64,000 nucleotides of DNA from Hyphomicrobiales bacterium (GCA_900473685.1 UCNE01000016.1:20692-84691); one strand, 5' to 3'; positions 16,495-27,996 are shown, numbered from the stretch's first letter. Translations and numbers: made by a program. Notes: generated from the letters alone by a model not told the origin.

Positions 16495-18398
16495 AAACCT
16501 CCATCGCCACCGTCTCGATCAGCGGCGAGCTCCCGGAAAAACTCGCAGCGATTGCCAAGGCAGGATTTGACGGCGTCGAGATTTTCGAGAACGACTTTCT
16601 GGCCTTCGACGGCAGCCCGGCCGATGTCGGCCGGATGGTGCGCGATCACGGACTGGAGATCACGCTGTTCCAGCCATTCCGCGATTTCGAAGGCATGCCG
16701 GACCCCCATCGCACCCGCACCTTCGATCGCGCCGAGCGCAAGTTCGATATCATGCAGCAGCTCGGCACCGACCTTGTACTGGTTTGCTCCAACGTGTCGC
16801 CGGTGTCGCTCGGTGGCATCGACCGGGCCGCGGCGGACTTTCATGAACTTGGCGAAAGGGCTGCCAAGCGCGGCCTGCGAGTCGGCTACGAGGCGCTGGC
16901 CTGGGGAATACACATTTTCGACCATCGGGATGCCTGGGAAATCGTCCGGCGCGCCGATCATCCCAATATCGGCCTGATCCTCGACAGCTTCCACACGCTG
17001 TCACGCAAGATCGATATCAATTCGATCCGCTCGATCCCCAAGGAAAAGATTTTTATCGTCCAGCTGGCCGACGCGCCGCTGATCGATATGGACCTGCTCT
17101 ACTGGAGCCGTCACTTCCGCAACATGCCGGGCGAGGGCGACCTGCCGGTCACGGCCTTCACCAGCGCGATTGCCGAGACCGGCTATGATGGTTATTTCTC
17201 GCTGGAAATCTTCAACGACCAGTTCCGTGGCGGCTCAGCCAAGGCGATTGCCGCCGACGGCCATCGCTCGCTGATCACGCTCGGCGACCGCGTACGGCGC
17301 AGTCCGAATGCTTCGGGGCTCACTGTTGCCGATATGCCGGAGCGTGCGCTGGTGAAGGCCGTCAGCTTCGTGGAATTCTCCGTCGATGATACGGACGCGG
17401 CGGATTTGGTCGCCCTCTTGCGCACGCTCGGCTTCCGCAGAACCGCCCGCCACAGGACCAAGCGGGTGAGCGTCTATAGCCAAGGCGATATCCGGCTGCT
17501 GGTCAACACCGAACGCGCCGGTTTTGCCAACGCGTCCTATGCTGTACATGGACCGTCGGCCTATGCCGTGGCGCTGGCGGTGGAGGACGCAGGTGAGGCC
17601 ATGGCCCGCGCAGTGGCTCTGGGGGCGGAACCCTTCAGCCAGCCGGTCGGCACCGGTGAACTGGACATACCGGCCATCCGCGGCGTCGGCGGCGGGTTGA
17701 TCTACCTGCTCGACGACAAGACAGATCTCGGCCACATCTGGGATATCGATTTTGTCCCCGTTGCAGACGAAGACGAAGGCCAGCCAGCGCATTTGTGCAG
17801 CATCGACCATATGGCCCAGACCGTCGCCTACGAAGAAATGCTGACCTGGCTGTTGTTCTACACCGCGATCTTCGAGACGCAGAAGACACCGATGGTGGAT
17901 ATCATCGATCCGGCTGGTGTCGTGCGCAGCCAGGTGATCGAAAATACCGCAGGCACCTTGCGCATCACACTGAACGGCGCGGAAAACCGGCGTACGCTCG
18001 CTGGTCACTTCATTGCCGAAACCTTCGGCTCGGGCATCCAGCATCTGGCGTTCAGCACCAACGACATCTTTGCAACGGCCAGGGCGCTGAAACAGAACGG
18101 TTTCCAGCCACTGCATATTTCACCCAACTATTACGACGATGTCGAAGCGCGCTTCGGCCTCGACCCGGAACTGAGCGAGCGGCTAAAGGCGGAAAACATT
18201 CTCTACGATCGCGACGAGCACGGCGAGTTCTTCCAGCTCTACAGCGGCACCTATGGCGAGGGCTTCTTTTTCGAGATCGTCGAACGGCGCGGCTATCGCG
18301 GCTATGGTGCTGCCAACGCCATCTTCCGCATCGCTGCGCTGAAGAAGCAGATCCGGCCTGAAGGCATGCCCGTCATTGCCCAAAACCGGTCAAAATAG
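16491..18398 (+). CDS. quiC: Two-domain 3-dehydroshikimate dehydratase (QuiC1 type)
   Basis: This 635-residue enzyme converts 3-dehydroshikimate to protocatechuate. Residues about 1-280 form a xylose-isomerase-like TIM barrel (GFDGVEIFENDFLAF, then GLILDSFHTLSR and GYFSLEIFNDQF with metal-ligand Glu/Asp/His). Residues about 285-620 are a vicinal-oxygen-chelate, hydroxyphenylpyruvate-dioxygenase-like region (FVEFSVDD, CSIDHMAQTV, GIQHLAFSTNDI, FFQLYSGTYGEGFFFEIVERRGY). This fusion is that of the bacterial QuiC1 enzymes, and automated annotation often misnames it a 4-hydroxyphenylpyruvate dioxygenase. It is coupled to the dehydrogenase gene by a 4-base overlap and ends the operon. Confidence 0.9.
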   Translation: MKTSIATVSISGELPEKLAAIAKAGFDGVEIFENDFLAFDGSPADVGRMVRDHGLEITLFQPFRDFEGMPDPHRTRTFDRAERKFDIMQQLGTDLVLVCSNVSPVSLGGIDRAAADFHELGERAAKRGLRVGYEALAWGIHIFDHRDAWEIVRRADHPNIGLILDSFHTLSRKIDINSIRSIPKEKIFIVQLADAPLIDMDLLYWSRHFRNMPGEGDLPVTAFTSAIAETGYDGYFSLEIFNDQFRGGSAKAIAADGHRSLITLGDRVRRSPNASGLTVADMPERALVKAVSFVEFSVDDTDAADLVALLRTLGFRRTARHRTKRVSVYSQGDIRLLVNTERAGFANASYAVHGPSAYAVALAVEDAGEAMARAVALGAEPFSQPVGTGELDIPAIRGVGGGLIYLLDDKTDLGHIWDIDFVPVADEDEGQPAHLCSIDHMAQTVAYEEMLTWLLFYTAIFETQKTPMVDIIDPAGVVRSQVIENTAGTLRITLNGAENRRTLAGHFIAETFGSGIQHLAFSTNDIFATARALKQNGFQPLHISPNYYDDVEARFGLDPELSERLKAENILYDRDEHGEFFQLYSGTYGEGFFFEIVERRGYRGYGAANAIFRIAALKKQIRPEGMPVIAQNRSK

Positions 18399-18660
18399 CG
18401 CCCGGAACGCAGATCAGTGTTTGGAACACGCAAAGCCCCGGCTCGACACGCCGAGCGGGTTTTCCTGCTACGGCATTTGTCAGATGACCTGCCGCCATTC
18501 CCGCCCTGTCCAGGAAAAGAGTGACTGGACTTTTGAATTAGCATTGGCTAATTTTCTTATGCCGCTGCCTTGGCTGAAACCGGACCGGCGTTTAAAGCAA
18601 AAGCGTTTTTGACTTTCATATTAGGGCCATTTTTGGAAATTCATGTTGCAAGACAATTTG
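18399..18660. other. Intergenic region after the quinate operon
   Basis: I see no gene here. A modest hairpin (GCTCG 18441-18445 with CGAGC 18452-18456) followed by GGGTTTTCC could terminate the plus-strand operon. The remainder up to 18660 is AT-richer and featureless to me. Confidence 0.4.
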
Positions 18661-18663
18661 GAG

Positions 18664-18686
18664 CCCGCCACCCGCCCGGTGGCGGG
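18664..18686. terminator. Hairpin between convergent operons
   Basis: CCCGCCACC (18664-18672) and GGTGGCGGG (18678-18686) form a perfect nine-base stem with a five-base loop, about 80 bases past the stop of the minus-strand ATPase gene and between two converging operons. It may act in both directions. Confidence 0.6.
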
Positions 18687-18762
18687 TTCTGTCTTGCAGA
18701 TAGACTGGGTCTGTCAGGCGGTGCTGAACAGTTAATTCAGCTGCCCTGCCGTCATGATCGCC

Positions 18763-20610
<1,848 letters not shown>

Positions 20611-20645
20611 GGCGGAATCCTTTGTTGGGTTTCAGAACGGTCGGA

Positions 20646-21845
20646 TCAATCCGGCCAGCGCAGAGCGCCGTCGAAACGGTGCTTGCTGCGGTTTTCCAGC
20701 GGTGTCGCGATGACCTCGTTCGAGGCCCTGGCCTTGTCGAGCTCTTCGGCCAGACGGTTGGCAACGATCGTCTCCTGACCGGGGTGCAGGTTGCAGGGGT
20801 CGAGATAGAAATAACGGTGCTCGACCTCATGATCGCGCACGATGATCGGCGGCGTGCCGCGGGCCAGCGCATCGGCAAGATCCCAGGCGGTGATATGGGC
20901 TTCGGGCGCCGAGATGATCACGCGCATGCGGTCCAGCGGGTTGTTGGTCGGATCCGGTTCGATCAGCGCCTGAACCCCGGGACGCCCCTCCAGCGTGTCG
21001 CGCCACAGATGCAGGTAGCCTGTTTCGCGGGCACGAATGCCGTCGTGATCGCGGGTCTCCCAGGCTTCAAGCGCCGCCATGACGCCGAAGACGCTCTCCT
21101 TGCCAACCTTCATGCCGCGGCCGATCCCCATGTTCTGGAGAAAGGCGTGGCGGACCAGTTCCTTTTTGCCGGCGACGATACCGGAGGTTGGGCCGCCGAG
21201 GAACTTGTGGCCCGAATAGAGCACGATATCGGCGCCCTGTTCGAGAAAGAGCCGCAGGTCATATTCCGATGCGGCATCGACAATGACGGGTACGCCCTTG
21301 GCATGGGCAATTTCCGCGAACTCCTTGAGGCTGAGCAGGCCATAATCGACGACATGATGCGAGATGACGTAGAGCGCTGCTGCCGTCTTTTCGTTGATGG
21401 CGTTTTCCATGTGGTAGCGGTGCGTCGAGGTTGCCTGACCGATCAGCACAGTCTTGCCGCCCGCCAGCCGGACGGCCTGATCGACCGGGGCGCCGTAGCT
21501 GACGACATGACCCATCTGCACCAGAATCTCAGTTTTCTGAGTGCTCACTTCCGGCAGTTTTTCGATGGCCAGCAGGTCATTGCCGATGATCGTTCCGGCA
21601 ACAGCAAGACTGATGCCCGCCGAGCACGACGCCGTGACGAAGCCCGCTTCACCGCCTGTCAGCCTTGCGATCACCGCGCTTGCCTTGCGTTGCAGATCGT
21701 TCATCTCGACGAATTGCGGCAGGATCGATGTCATCGCGGCAATGGCTTGCGGGACGACGATGGACGCGCCAAGGCTGGTCATCGTGCCCGAAACGTTGAT
21801 GACCGGACGCAGGCCAAGTGATGTGCGGATGTCTTCAGTGGGCAT
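20646..21845 (-). CDS. SelA-like PLP-dependent enzyme (DgaE/selenocysteine-synthase-like family)
   Basis: This 399-residue protein belongs to the fold-type I PLP enzymes annotated as L-seryl-tRNA(Sec) selenium transferase-like. Motifs are [15 protein letters not shown] at the N-terminus, [13 protein letters not shown] (cofactor phosphate loop), [28 protein letters not shown] with the Schiff-base Lys at about 214, and [10 protein letters not shown]. There is no selenocysteine machinery nearby. Family members without Sec context include ammonia lyases acting on sugar or amino acids. The ATG at 21845 follows GGAGAGAACA. COG3964 amidohydrolases commonly neighbour this family, as here. The reaction remains unassigned. 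Confidence 0.8.
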   Translation of the reverse strand: MPTEDIRTSLGLRPVINVSGTMTSLGASIVVPQAIAAMTSILPQFVEMNDLQRKASAVIARLTGGEAGFVTASCSAGISLAVAGTIIGNDLLAIEKLPEVSTQKTEILVQMGHVVSYGAPVDQAVRLAGGKTVLIGQATSTHRYHMENAINEKTAAALYVISHHVVDYGLLSLKEFAEIAHAKGVPVIVDAASEYDLRLFLEQGADIVLYSGHKFLGGPTSGIVAGKKELVRHAFLQNMGIGRGMKVGKESVFGVMAALEAWETRDHDGIRARETGYLHLWRDTLEGRPGVQALIEPDPTNNPLDRMRVIISAPEAHITAWDLADALARGTPPIIVRDHEVEHRYFYLDPCNLHPGQETIVANRLAEELDKARASNEVIATPLENRSKHRFDGALRWPD

Positions 21846-21904
21846 TGTTCTCTCCGAAAATTTCACTGTTACAATTGCAAGATGTGGTGTTCCAGTAGTC
21901 GACA

Positions 21905-21928
21905 GTTATGCCATAATAATGTAATAAC
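21905..21928. promoter_or_regulatory. Probable IclR operator, divergent SelA-like/IclR promoter
   Basis: A 24-base imperfect palindrome with outer arms GTTAT (21905-21909) and ATAAC (21924-21928) and 18 of 24 symmetric positions lies in the 112-base divergent spacer. A similar GTTATA...TATAAC site is found in front of the dppA-like gene of the same locus. Confidence 0.55.
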
Positions 21929-21957
21929 GAGACAAAATCACAATGTGAGCTTTTGTC

Positions 21958-22773
21958 TTGGATACCAAAACCCAGCCTATTTCCACCACCGCCCTGAACA
22001 CGACCAAAGGCGAAAAGCGCTCGCGGGTCAGTGGTATCGACCGTGCCCTGCAGGTGCTCGATTACCTCTACGAAACGGGCGCGCCGACCGGCGCCTATGC
22101 GATCGCCAAGGCGATCGGGGCACCCTTGTCCACCGTCTACGTGATCATCGACGACCTCGTTGAAAAGAACCTTTTGACGCGCGACGCCGACAGCATGATC
22201 TGGCTCGGCGCTCGCCTCTATCACTACGGCCTGGCCTATGCCCGCTCGCTCGATTTCATGAACGTCGCCACCCATGAAATGCACGATCTTTGCCGTGAGG
22301 CCGGGGAAACCGTGCAGGTGTGTGGCCGTGACGGCGATCATATGCTGGTGCTGGCGATGGCGGCAGGTCCCAGCCATTTTCAGGTCACGTCGCGGGTGGG
22401 AACCCGCGTGCCCCTGAACTGGACCGCGTCCGGTCGCCTTCTGGTCGGCCACCTGCCGGATGATGAACGCCTCGAACTCTTCAAGCGCTGTGCCCGCTCG
22501 TCGCCCACCGGCCGCGCCGATGTCGATCCGGCAACCCTGGCGGCGGCGGCGGCGGATGCCATGCAGGCCCGGCTTTCCATTCAGGCCGGTGAATCCGACT
22601 ATGCCGTTGCCTGCATTGCCTCGCCGATCTGCGACCGCGAAAGCCAGTGCGTTGCCACGATCTCCATCGTTCTGCCGGAGCAGAAGGCTTTTTCCGACGA
22701 GACGCATTACACGTCCCATGTCCGCGCGTCGGCGGAGCGGATCGAAACCTTGATGGGCTGGCGCAGCCATTGA
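21958..22773 (+). CDS. IclR-family transcriptional regulator
   Basis: This 271-residue regulator has an N-terminal winged HTH (about residues 25-85: SGIDRALQVLDYLYETGAPTGAYAIAKAI, STVYVIIDDLVEKNLL) and a C-terminal IclR effector domain (about 100-265, with SRVGTRVPLNWTASGRLLVGHL and YAVACIASPI). The only start in frame before the HTH is a TTG at 21958, which lacks a strong ribosome binding site, so the exact start is uncertain. It is divergent from the SelA-like/ATPase genes and convergent with the permease/amidohydrolase operon, placing it in the centre of the locus it probably controls. Confidence 0.88.
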   Translation: MDTKTQPISTTALNTTKGEKRSRVSGIDRALQVLDYLYETGAPTGAYAIAKAIGAPLSTVYVIIDDLVEKNLLTRDADSMIWLGARLYHYGLAYARSLDFMNVATHEMHDLCREAGETVQVCGRDGDHMLVLAMAAGPSHFQVTSRVGTRVPLNWTASGRLLVGHLPDDERLELFKRCARSSPTGRADVDPATLAAAAADAMQARLSIQAGESDYAVACIASPICDRESQCVATISIVLPEQKAFSDETHYTSHVRASAERIETLMGWRSH

Positions 22774-22789
22774 CATGCCGGATGGCTCC

Positions 22790-23290
22790 TCAGTCGTAAA
22801 GGGCGACGATCGCTTCGATTTCGACGGTGATATTCCCCGGCAATGACCCAAAGCCAACGGCAGAGCGCGCATGATGGCCAGCGTCTGCAAAGACCTCGAC
22901 GAAGAGGTCGGAGCAGCCGTTGATGACGCTTGGATGATCCTCGAAATCGGGCTCCGCATTGACCATGCCGAGCAGCTTGACCACCCGGCGCACCCGGGAA
23001 AGGTCGCCAAGCGCATCCTGCAGCACGGCCAGCAGATTGATGCCGGTCAACCGGGCGTGGCCGTAGGCGTCAGTGATGGTGACGCCGCCGGTACCCACCT
23101 TGCCGGTATGCATGAAGCCATTGGCCTCGCGCGGCCCCTGGCCGGAGAGATAGATCAGATTGCCTTCGCGCACATGCGTGACGAAATTGGCAATCGGCGG
23201 CGGCGGCGGCGGCAACGTGAGGCCGAGCGAGGCCAGCCGCTCGGCGGGCGACCCCATCCTGCCGGCGACGGTTGCTGTGGAACTGTTCAC
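22790..23290 (-). CDS. RidA/YjgF family protein
   Basis: This 166-residue cytoplasmic protein resembles the RidA branch known as endoribonuclease L-PSP-like or YjgF. Recognisable parts are LASLGLTLPPPPPPIANFVTHVREGNLIYLSGQGPR, then DALGDLSRVRRVVKLLGMVNAEPDF and AVGFGSLPGNITVEIEAIV. RidA proteins hydrolyse reactive imine/enamine intermediates released by PLP enzymes, and one PLP enzyme is encoded in this locus. A GTG at 23290 behind AGGAGTTCGC is preferred over a TTG at 23311. It is the last gene of the importer/amidohydrolase operon. This subgroup often lacks the canonical active-site Arg; I did not verify that. Confidence 0.85.
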   Translation of the reverse strand: MNSSTATVAGRMGSPAERLASLGLTLPPPPPPIANFVTHVREGNLIYLSGQGPREANGFMHTGKVGTGGVTITDAYGHARLTGINLLAVLQDALGDLSRVRRVVKLLGMVNAEPDFEDHPSVINGCSDLFVEVFADAGHHARSAVGFGSLPGNITVEIEAIVALYD

Positions 23291-23329
23291 GCGAACTCCT
23301 GTGTCCTGCAAAAACTGAAAAATGCCGGG

Positions 23330-24541
23330 TTACCGGTAGGAATAACCGTGGCTGTGACGCACGAGTTTTCGCGCGCGTGGGATGTAGCGGCTGGCGGTAA
23401 TCGCTTCGGCACCGATGACCGCGTAACGCGGCTCGAAGATCCGATTGAGAACCGAGACGTCACCATTGGAATCCGTCGCTTCGATGTCTGAATCGACAAG
23501 ATCGAAGATGGTGAAATCGGCGCGTTCGCCGACAGCGAGGCGATTTTCCATTGGCAGCTTGATGACCGATGCCGGCGCCTGGGTGACCGCTTCCACTACC
23601 TTCTCGAACGGCATGCCAACGACCAGCAGTTTCGACATGGTCGTTGCCAGGTCCCAGACCGGGAAGTTCATCGAGTGATTGTGCAGGTCGGTCGAGATCG
23701 AGAACGGCAGAAGGCCACGCTTGATCGCCGCTTCGGCAACCTTGAACGAGAAGGAGGCGCCGCCATGCCCGATATCCAACCGGATACCCTCACCGGCGCA
23801 GCGTTCGGCGAGATCGAACAGATCCTCGTCTTCCATGATGCTCGAGCCGGCCTTGCCGTTGAAGCAATGGGTGACGATATCGCCGGGGCCGAGAATTTCG
23901 AGCACTTCGTCGTACAGCGCCGGCGGTTCGCCGACATGCACCATCATCGGGATATTGAGGATCTTGGCGATCTTCTTGCCGAGCTTGACCGGCGTTACGC
24001 CCCAGGAACCGGTGATGACATGGCTCGCACGGACCTTGATGCCGACGATATGCTCAGAATTTTCGGCATAGACCTCGAGAATACGGTCAAGATTGATATC
24101 CTGAATGCTTCTGAGTTCCGCCACCCGGTTGCAGGCGACAAGGCCGATGGAGCCGAGATTGATGAATGCCTTGATGCGCTCGCGCGATGGCTCGATGATG
24201 TATTCGCGGAAACCATGGAAGTTGGCTTCGCCAGCGGAGCCCGCGTCGACCAGCGTCGTGACGCCACGTTCGGCGCCGCATTCGGACGGGCGCAGCGAAA
24301 TATCGGTACCGCCATGCCAGATATGCACATGCAGGTCGATCCAGCCCGGAGAAATCCACGCACCCTTGCCGTCGATGCGTTGGACATCTGCGGATATCGC
24401 AAGCGATGGGCCAACTTCGGCGATCCGGCCATCGGCATTGATGAGGATATCGATGGAGGTGTTGGGCGCACCTGCACCGAAGGCCATGGGTTTGACGTTG
24501 GCGAGAAGCACAGGCCCCTTCGCCTCATATCCGGAAGACAT
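23330..24541 (-). CDS. Amidohydrolase-superfamily deacetylase-like enzyme (COG3964 type)
   Basis: This 403-residue metal-dependent hydrolase has the binuclear-centre ligands of the superfamily: HVH at 71-73, a probable carboxylated Lys at 169 (GIKVRAS), His202 (VHVGE), His225 (THCFNG) and Asp285 (STDLHNHS). It resembles Agrobacterium Atu3266 and Enterococcus EF_0837, recalled as hydrolysing acetylated alpha-hydroxy acids in vitro; their physiological substrates are unsettled. It starts two bases after the permease gene, so it is co-transcribed with a peptide-type importer, which suggests an imported N- or O-acylated compound. Confidence 0.85.
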   Translation of the reverse strand: MSSGYEAKGPVLLANVKPMAFGAGAPNTSIDILINADGRIAEVGPSLAISADVQRIDGKGAWISPGWIDLHVHIWHGGTDISLRPSECGAERGVTTLVDAGSAGEANFHGFREYIIEPSRERIKAFINLGSIGLVACNRVAELRSIQDINLDRILEVYAENSEHIVGIKVRASHVITGSWGVTPVKLGKKIAKILNIPMMVHVGEPPALYDEVLEILGPGDIVTHCFNGKAGSSIMEDEDLFDLAERCAGEGIRLDIGHGGASFSFKVAEAAIKRGLLPFSISTDLHNHSMNFPVWDLATTMSKLLVVGMPFEKVVEAVTQAPASVIKLPMENRLAVGERADFTIFDLVDSDIEATDSNGDVSVLNRIFEPRYAVIGAEAITASRYIPRARKLVRHSHGYSYR

Positions 24542-24543
24542 GA

Positions 24544-25413
24544 TTATAAGTCCTTTCGAAGTCTTGGATCGAGCAGATCGCGCAATCCGTCGCCAACCAT
24601 CTGCAGCGACAGCACGGAGAGAATGATGGCAAAGCCTGGAAACAGCGTCATCCAGTCGGCCTGGCCGATATATTGCCGTCCGGCGGAGATCATCGTTCCC
24701 CAGGTCGGAATTTCCGGGCTGACGCCAAGGCCGAGGAACGAGAGGCCGGCTTCCGCCAGCATGGCGCTGGCAAAGAGGAACGTGCCCTGCACCAGGATCG
24801 GTGACAACAGGTTGCGCAGCACGTGACGCGTCATGATGTGCCGGGTCGAGATGCCCAGTGCCCGGGACGCCTCGATATAGGGCAGTTCTCGGATCACCAG
24901 CGTCGATGCCCGCACGATACGGGCGAGACGCGGCGCATAGACAATGCTGAGCGCGATGATAACCGTGGTCAGCGACGGACCGAGGGCTGCTACCAGCGCG
25001 ATGGCGAGAAGAATATCCGGAAATGCCATCATCGCATCGATCAGCCGGGCGATCGGCGCATCGAACTGCTTGAAGAACCCGGCGATCAGCCCCAGCGTCA
25101 CACCGATCACGGCAGACAGCGTTACCACGGCAGCACCGACCAGCAGGGACAGCCGTGCGGCATAAATCGTCCGCGAAAACACGTCGCGGCCGAATTCATC
25201 AGTGCCGAAAATGAAGGTTCCGCTTGGTGGTTTCAGCCGATTGACGATCGACAATTTCGACGGCGAATAGGGGGCGATCAGCGGCGCGAAAATAGCCAGC
25301 AGCACGAATATCGTCAGGACGATCAACCCGAAAGCCACCGTCTTGCGCTTCAAAAGCCGCCGGATGAACTTGCTGTGCTCGCTGAGCGCCGGTTTGGAGA
25401 CGATTGCTGTCAT
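24544..25413 (-). CDS. Peptide-type ABC transporter permease (DppC family)
   Basis: This 289-residue inner-membrane permease has an N-terminal OppC-type segment followed by about five more TM helices. Typical motifs are FIFGTDEFGRDVFSRTIYAARLSL, the coupling loop YIEASRALGISTRHIMTRHVLRN and AEAGLSFLGLGVSPEIPTWG. It overlaps the DppB gene by one base (TGATG) and is followed after two bases by the amidohydrolase. Its ATPase partner is the fused protein at 18763-20610 of the same locus. Confidence 0.93.
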   Translation of the reverse strand: MTAIVSKPALSEHSKFIRRLLKRKTVAFGLIVLTIFVLLAIFAPLIAPYSPSKLSIVNRLKPPSGTFIFGTDEFGRDVFSRTIYAARLSLLVGAAVVTLSAVIGVTLGLIAGFFKQFDAPIARLIDAMMAFPDILLAIALVAALGPSLTTVIIALSIVYAPRLARIVRASTLVIRELPYIEASRALGISTRHIMTRHVLRNLLSPILVQGTFLFASAMLAEAGLSFLGLGVSPEIPTWGTMISAGRQYIGQADWMTLFPGFAIILSVLSLQMVGDGLRDLLDPRLRKDL

Positions 25414-26354
25414 CAGTAACGCACCCTCGGATCGACCAGCAGATAGAGCATGTCGATGGCAAAATTGATCAGGACGTAGAGCGCAGCGATGACCAGCAGT
25501 GCACCCTGGATGACCGGATAGTCACGCCGCAGCACGGCCGACACCACAAGGTTGCCGATCCCTGGCAGGCCGAACACGGTCTCGGTGACGACAGCACCTG
25601 AGACGAGAACCGCCGCCGTCAGGCCGATAACGGTAAGGATCGGGATCAGCGCATTCTTCAGGGCGTGCTTGAGAATGACACGGCGTTCGATCAGCCCCTT
25701 GGCGCGGGCTGTGCGGATATAATCATCACCGAGAACATCGAGCATCGAGGCGCGGGTAAAACGCAGCACCAGCGCGGAAGAAACGATCCCGAGCGCAAAG
25801 GCCGGCAAAGCCAGATGGTACATCCGCTCGGTAAACGTCGACCCCGGCCCGCCATAACCGGACACCGGAAACATGTCGAAACGCACCGCAAACACCTGCA
25901 TCATGATGAGACCCAGCCAGAAGCTCGGAATGCTGGCCGCCAGCATTGCCAGTGCCGTGGCGGCCTGGTCGAAGATCGAGCCACGCCGGTAGGCCGCGTA
26001 GATGCCGATCGGCAGAGCGATGGCACAGGCAATCAGCAGCGAAAACAGCGTCAGGAAAAAGGTCGGTTCGGCCCGGTCGAGGAGTGCCGACGTTACGGGC
26101 ATATTCAGGAAGATCGATTGACCGAGATCCCCCCTCAGCAACTGGCCCATATAATAGATGTATTGAACGCCGAGCGACCGGTCGAGCCCGAGCTGCGTGC
26201 GCAGATCGGTGATGTCCTGCGGCGTCGCATCCGGCCCAAGCATGACCGCAGCCGGGTCGCCGGGCGTGACGCGCACGATGACGAAGACGATCGTGACGAC
26301 GAGAAACATCACGACGATCATGCCGAAAAGGCGCTGGAAAATGTACCGTATCAT
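25413..26354 (-). CDS. Peptide-type ABC transporter permease (DppB family)
   Basis: This 313-residue inner-membrane permease has the six-TM DppB pattern. The N-terminus MIRYIFQRLFGMIVVMFLV, the periplasmic MPGDP-like VTPGDPAAVMLG, the coupling loop YIRTARAKGLIERRVILKHALKNAL and VVTETVFGLPGIGNLV are all family features. It lies 86 bases after the receptor gene and is joined to dppC by a one-base overlap. No defects are visible. Confidence 0.93.
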   Translation of the reverse strand: MIRYIFQRLFGMIVVMFLVVTIVFVIVRVTPGDPAAVMLGPDATPQDITDLRTQLGLDRSLGVQYIYYMGQLLRGDLGQSIFLNMPVTSALLDRAEPTFFLTLFSLLIACAIALPIGIYAAYRRGSIFDQAATALAMLAASIPSFWLGLIMMQVFAVRFDMFPVSGYGGPGSTFTERMYHLALPAFALGIVSSALVLRFTRASMLDVLGDDYIRTARAKGLIERRVILKHALKNALIPILTVIGLTAAVLVSGAVVTETVFGLPGIGNLVVSAVLRRDYPVIQGALLVIAALYVLINFAIDMLYLLVDPRVRY

Positions 26355-26440
26355 GAAAGCCTGATCCTTATGCTCCAGACGCCTGCAGGTCCGGAACGGA
26401 CATCGGCCCTGATGAGCCGATGTCGTCGATTACCCGATGA

Positions 26441-27967
26441 TCACTTCGCGATCGAGGCATTCCAGAAGTAAGGCCACGGAGCCGGATCGACACCTTCAAG
26501 CTTGGTCGACTTGGCTGCAACCGCGTTGAAATTGCCGATCTTCATGAAGGCAACGTCATCATAGATTGCCTTCTGGACGTCGCCGAACAAGGCAACGCGC
26601 TTGCCGGGATCGACTTCTGCCGTAAAGGCATCCACTGCCGCCTTGCGGGCGGGCGTGTCCCACCAGCCCGGCGAGCTGGTCGAGAGCGAACCGATCAGAG
26701 CCGGCTCCGGCAGGAAGGGGCTATGCGTGATGTAGATATCCCACAGCTTCGGATCCGCACGGCGCTGCGTCAGCGTCGCCCAGTCGACAACCTGCATGTC
26801 GACGGTAAAGCCGGCAAGCTTCAGGTATTCCGCTGCGACCTGTGCCATCTTGTAGTGAAACTCATACTGGCGGCTGGTGAGAATGCGCAGCGGCTCGCCA
26901 TTGTACCCGGCAGCCTTCAACGCAGCCGCAGCCCCTTCCGGGTCCGCCACGTTATAGGCGCCGTCGGTGCCTGCTTCGGTATGCCAGGAATAAGCCTCCG
27001 GATAGATCGCGCCATCGAGCGAGAAGAAGTCCGGGCTGCCGAAGGCAGCGGCCATCATGTCTTCCATGCTGAGCGCCTGGCGGATGGCCTTGCGCACGGC
27101 GACGTTCTTGCTCACGCCCTCGGCCGTATTGAAGACGAAGACCGGGTAGCCGAACGGCTTCAGCATCATCGGCTGCGTCGCCGACGAAGCCTTGATCTTG
27201 TCGAAGGATTCGACCGCGATGGAGTCGACATAATCATACTGGCCGGAGATCGCAGCTTCGACGCGGGTGTTCGGATCCGGGACCGGAACGAAGCGAATCT
27301 CATCGAGATACTGGTGGCGGGCGCCGCCATAGCCATCGCTCTCGCCGCCGCGCGACTTGTAGCCGTCAAAGCGGGTCAGCTGGATATACTGATCGGCCTT
27401 GCGCTCTTTCAGCATGTAGGGGCCAGTACCGATGAAGTCCTTCATCACGTCATCCTGCTTTTCGGATGGGATGATGATGGCGGCGGAGTTGTTGAAGGCG
27501 AGCAACGAGGCGAGCGGCGCATAGGGCTGCGTCAGCGTGATCTTGACGGTTGCGGGATCGACAGCCTCGATGGAGGTGATGAAGCCAGCCACCTGCTTGC
27601 CGCGTGAAGCGATCTTTTCCCAGCGGTGCAGAGAGGCGACAACATCCTCGGATGTCATGTCGGTATTGTCGTGAAACTTGATGCCCGTGCGCAGCTTGAT
27701 CGTATAGGTTTTGCCGTCGGCGCTGATCTCCGGCAGGCTCTCGGCCAGAAGCGGCGTGACCTTCCAGCCCTTGTCGAACGTGTAGAGCGTCTCGAAAATG
27801 TGCTGCGTGACGATACCAACGAGATCGGCGGTCGACGACATCGGGTCGAGTGTCGGCGGTTCACCGATCGTGGCGACGTTGATGATGCCACCCTTCTCCT
27901 GCGCAAACAGGCTGGAGGGTAGGACCGTCAATGCCGTTCCGAGTAAAAGCGCTGTCATCATTTTCAT
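26441..27967 (-). CDS. Peptide-type ABC transporter substrate-binding protein (SBP family 5)
   Basis: This 508-residue periplasmic receptor of the DppA/OppA family has a signal peptide at residues 1-22, cleaved before QEKGG. Typical stretches are IGEPPTLDPMSSTADL, YTIKLRTGIKFHDNTDMTSEDVVASLHRW and FIGTGPYMLKE. It is the first gene of the operon receptor-dppB-dppC-amidohydrolase-ridA. Family-5 receptors bind peptides, opines, glycosides and other ligands; the downstream hydrolase suggests an acylated amino- or hydroxy-acid, which remains inference. Confidence 0.93.
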   Translation of the reverse strand: MKMMTALLLGTALTVLPSSLFAQEKGGIINVATIGEPPTLDPMSSTADLVGIVTQHIFETLYTFDKGWKVTPLLAESLPEISADGKTYTIKLRTGIKFHDNTDMTSEDVVASLHRWEKIASRGKQVAGFITSIEAVDPATVKITLTQPYAPLASLLAFNNSAAIIIPSEKQDDVMKDFIGTGPYMLKERKADQYIQLTRFDGYKSRGGESDGYGGARHQYLDEIRFVPVPDPNTRVEAAISGQYDYVDSIAVESFDKIKASSATQPMMLKPFGYPVFVFNTAEGVSKNVAVRKAIRQALSMEDMMAAAFGSPDFFSLDGAIYPEAYSWHTEAGTDGAYNVADPEGAAAALKAAGYNGEPLRILTSRQYEFHYKMAQVAAEYLKLAGFTVDMQVVDWATLTQRRADPKLWDIYITHSPFLPEPALIGSLSTSSPGWWDTPARKAAVDAFTAEVDPGKRVALFGDVQKAIYDDVAFMKIGNFNAVAAKSTKLEGVDPAPWPYFWNASIAK

Positions 27968-27996
27968 ATTGGAGCTCCCATTTGTTCCATTATTAT

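Noticed and set aside
16491..18398. Annotation as 4-hydroxyphenylpyruvate dioxygenase
   Set aside because: Only the C-terminal half is VOC/HPPD-like; the N-terminal isomerase-like barrel and the quinate operon identify a two-domain 3-dehydroshikimate dehydratase.
20646..21845. A true selenocysteine synthase (SelA)
   Set aside because: No selB, selD or tRNA-Sec is visible, and the gene is embedded in an ABC importer/amidohydrolase locus; it belongs to the SelA-like metabolic group.
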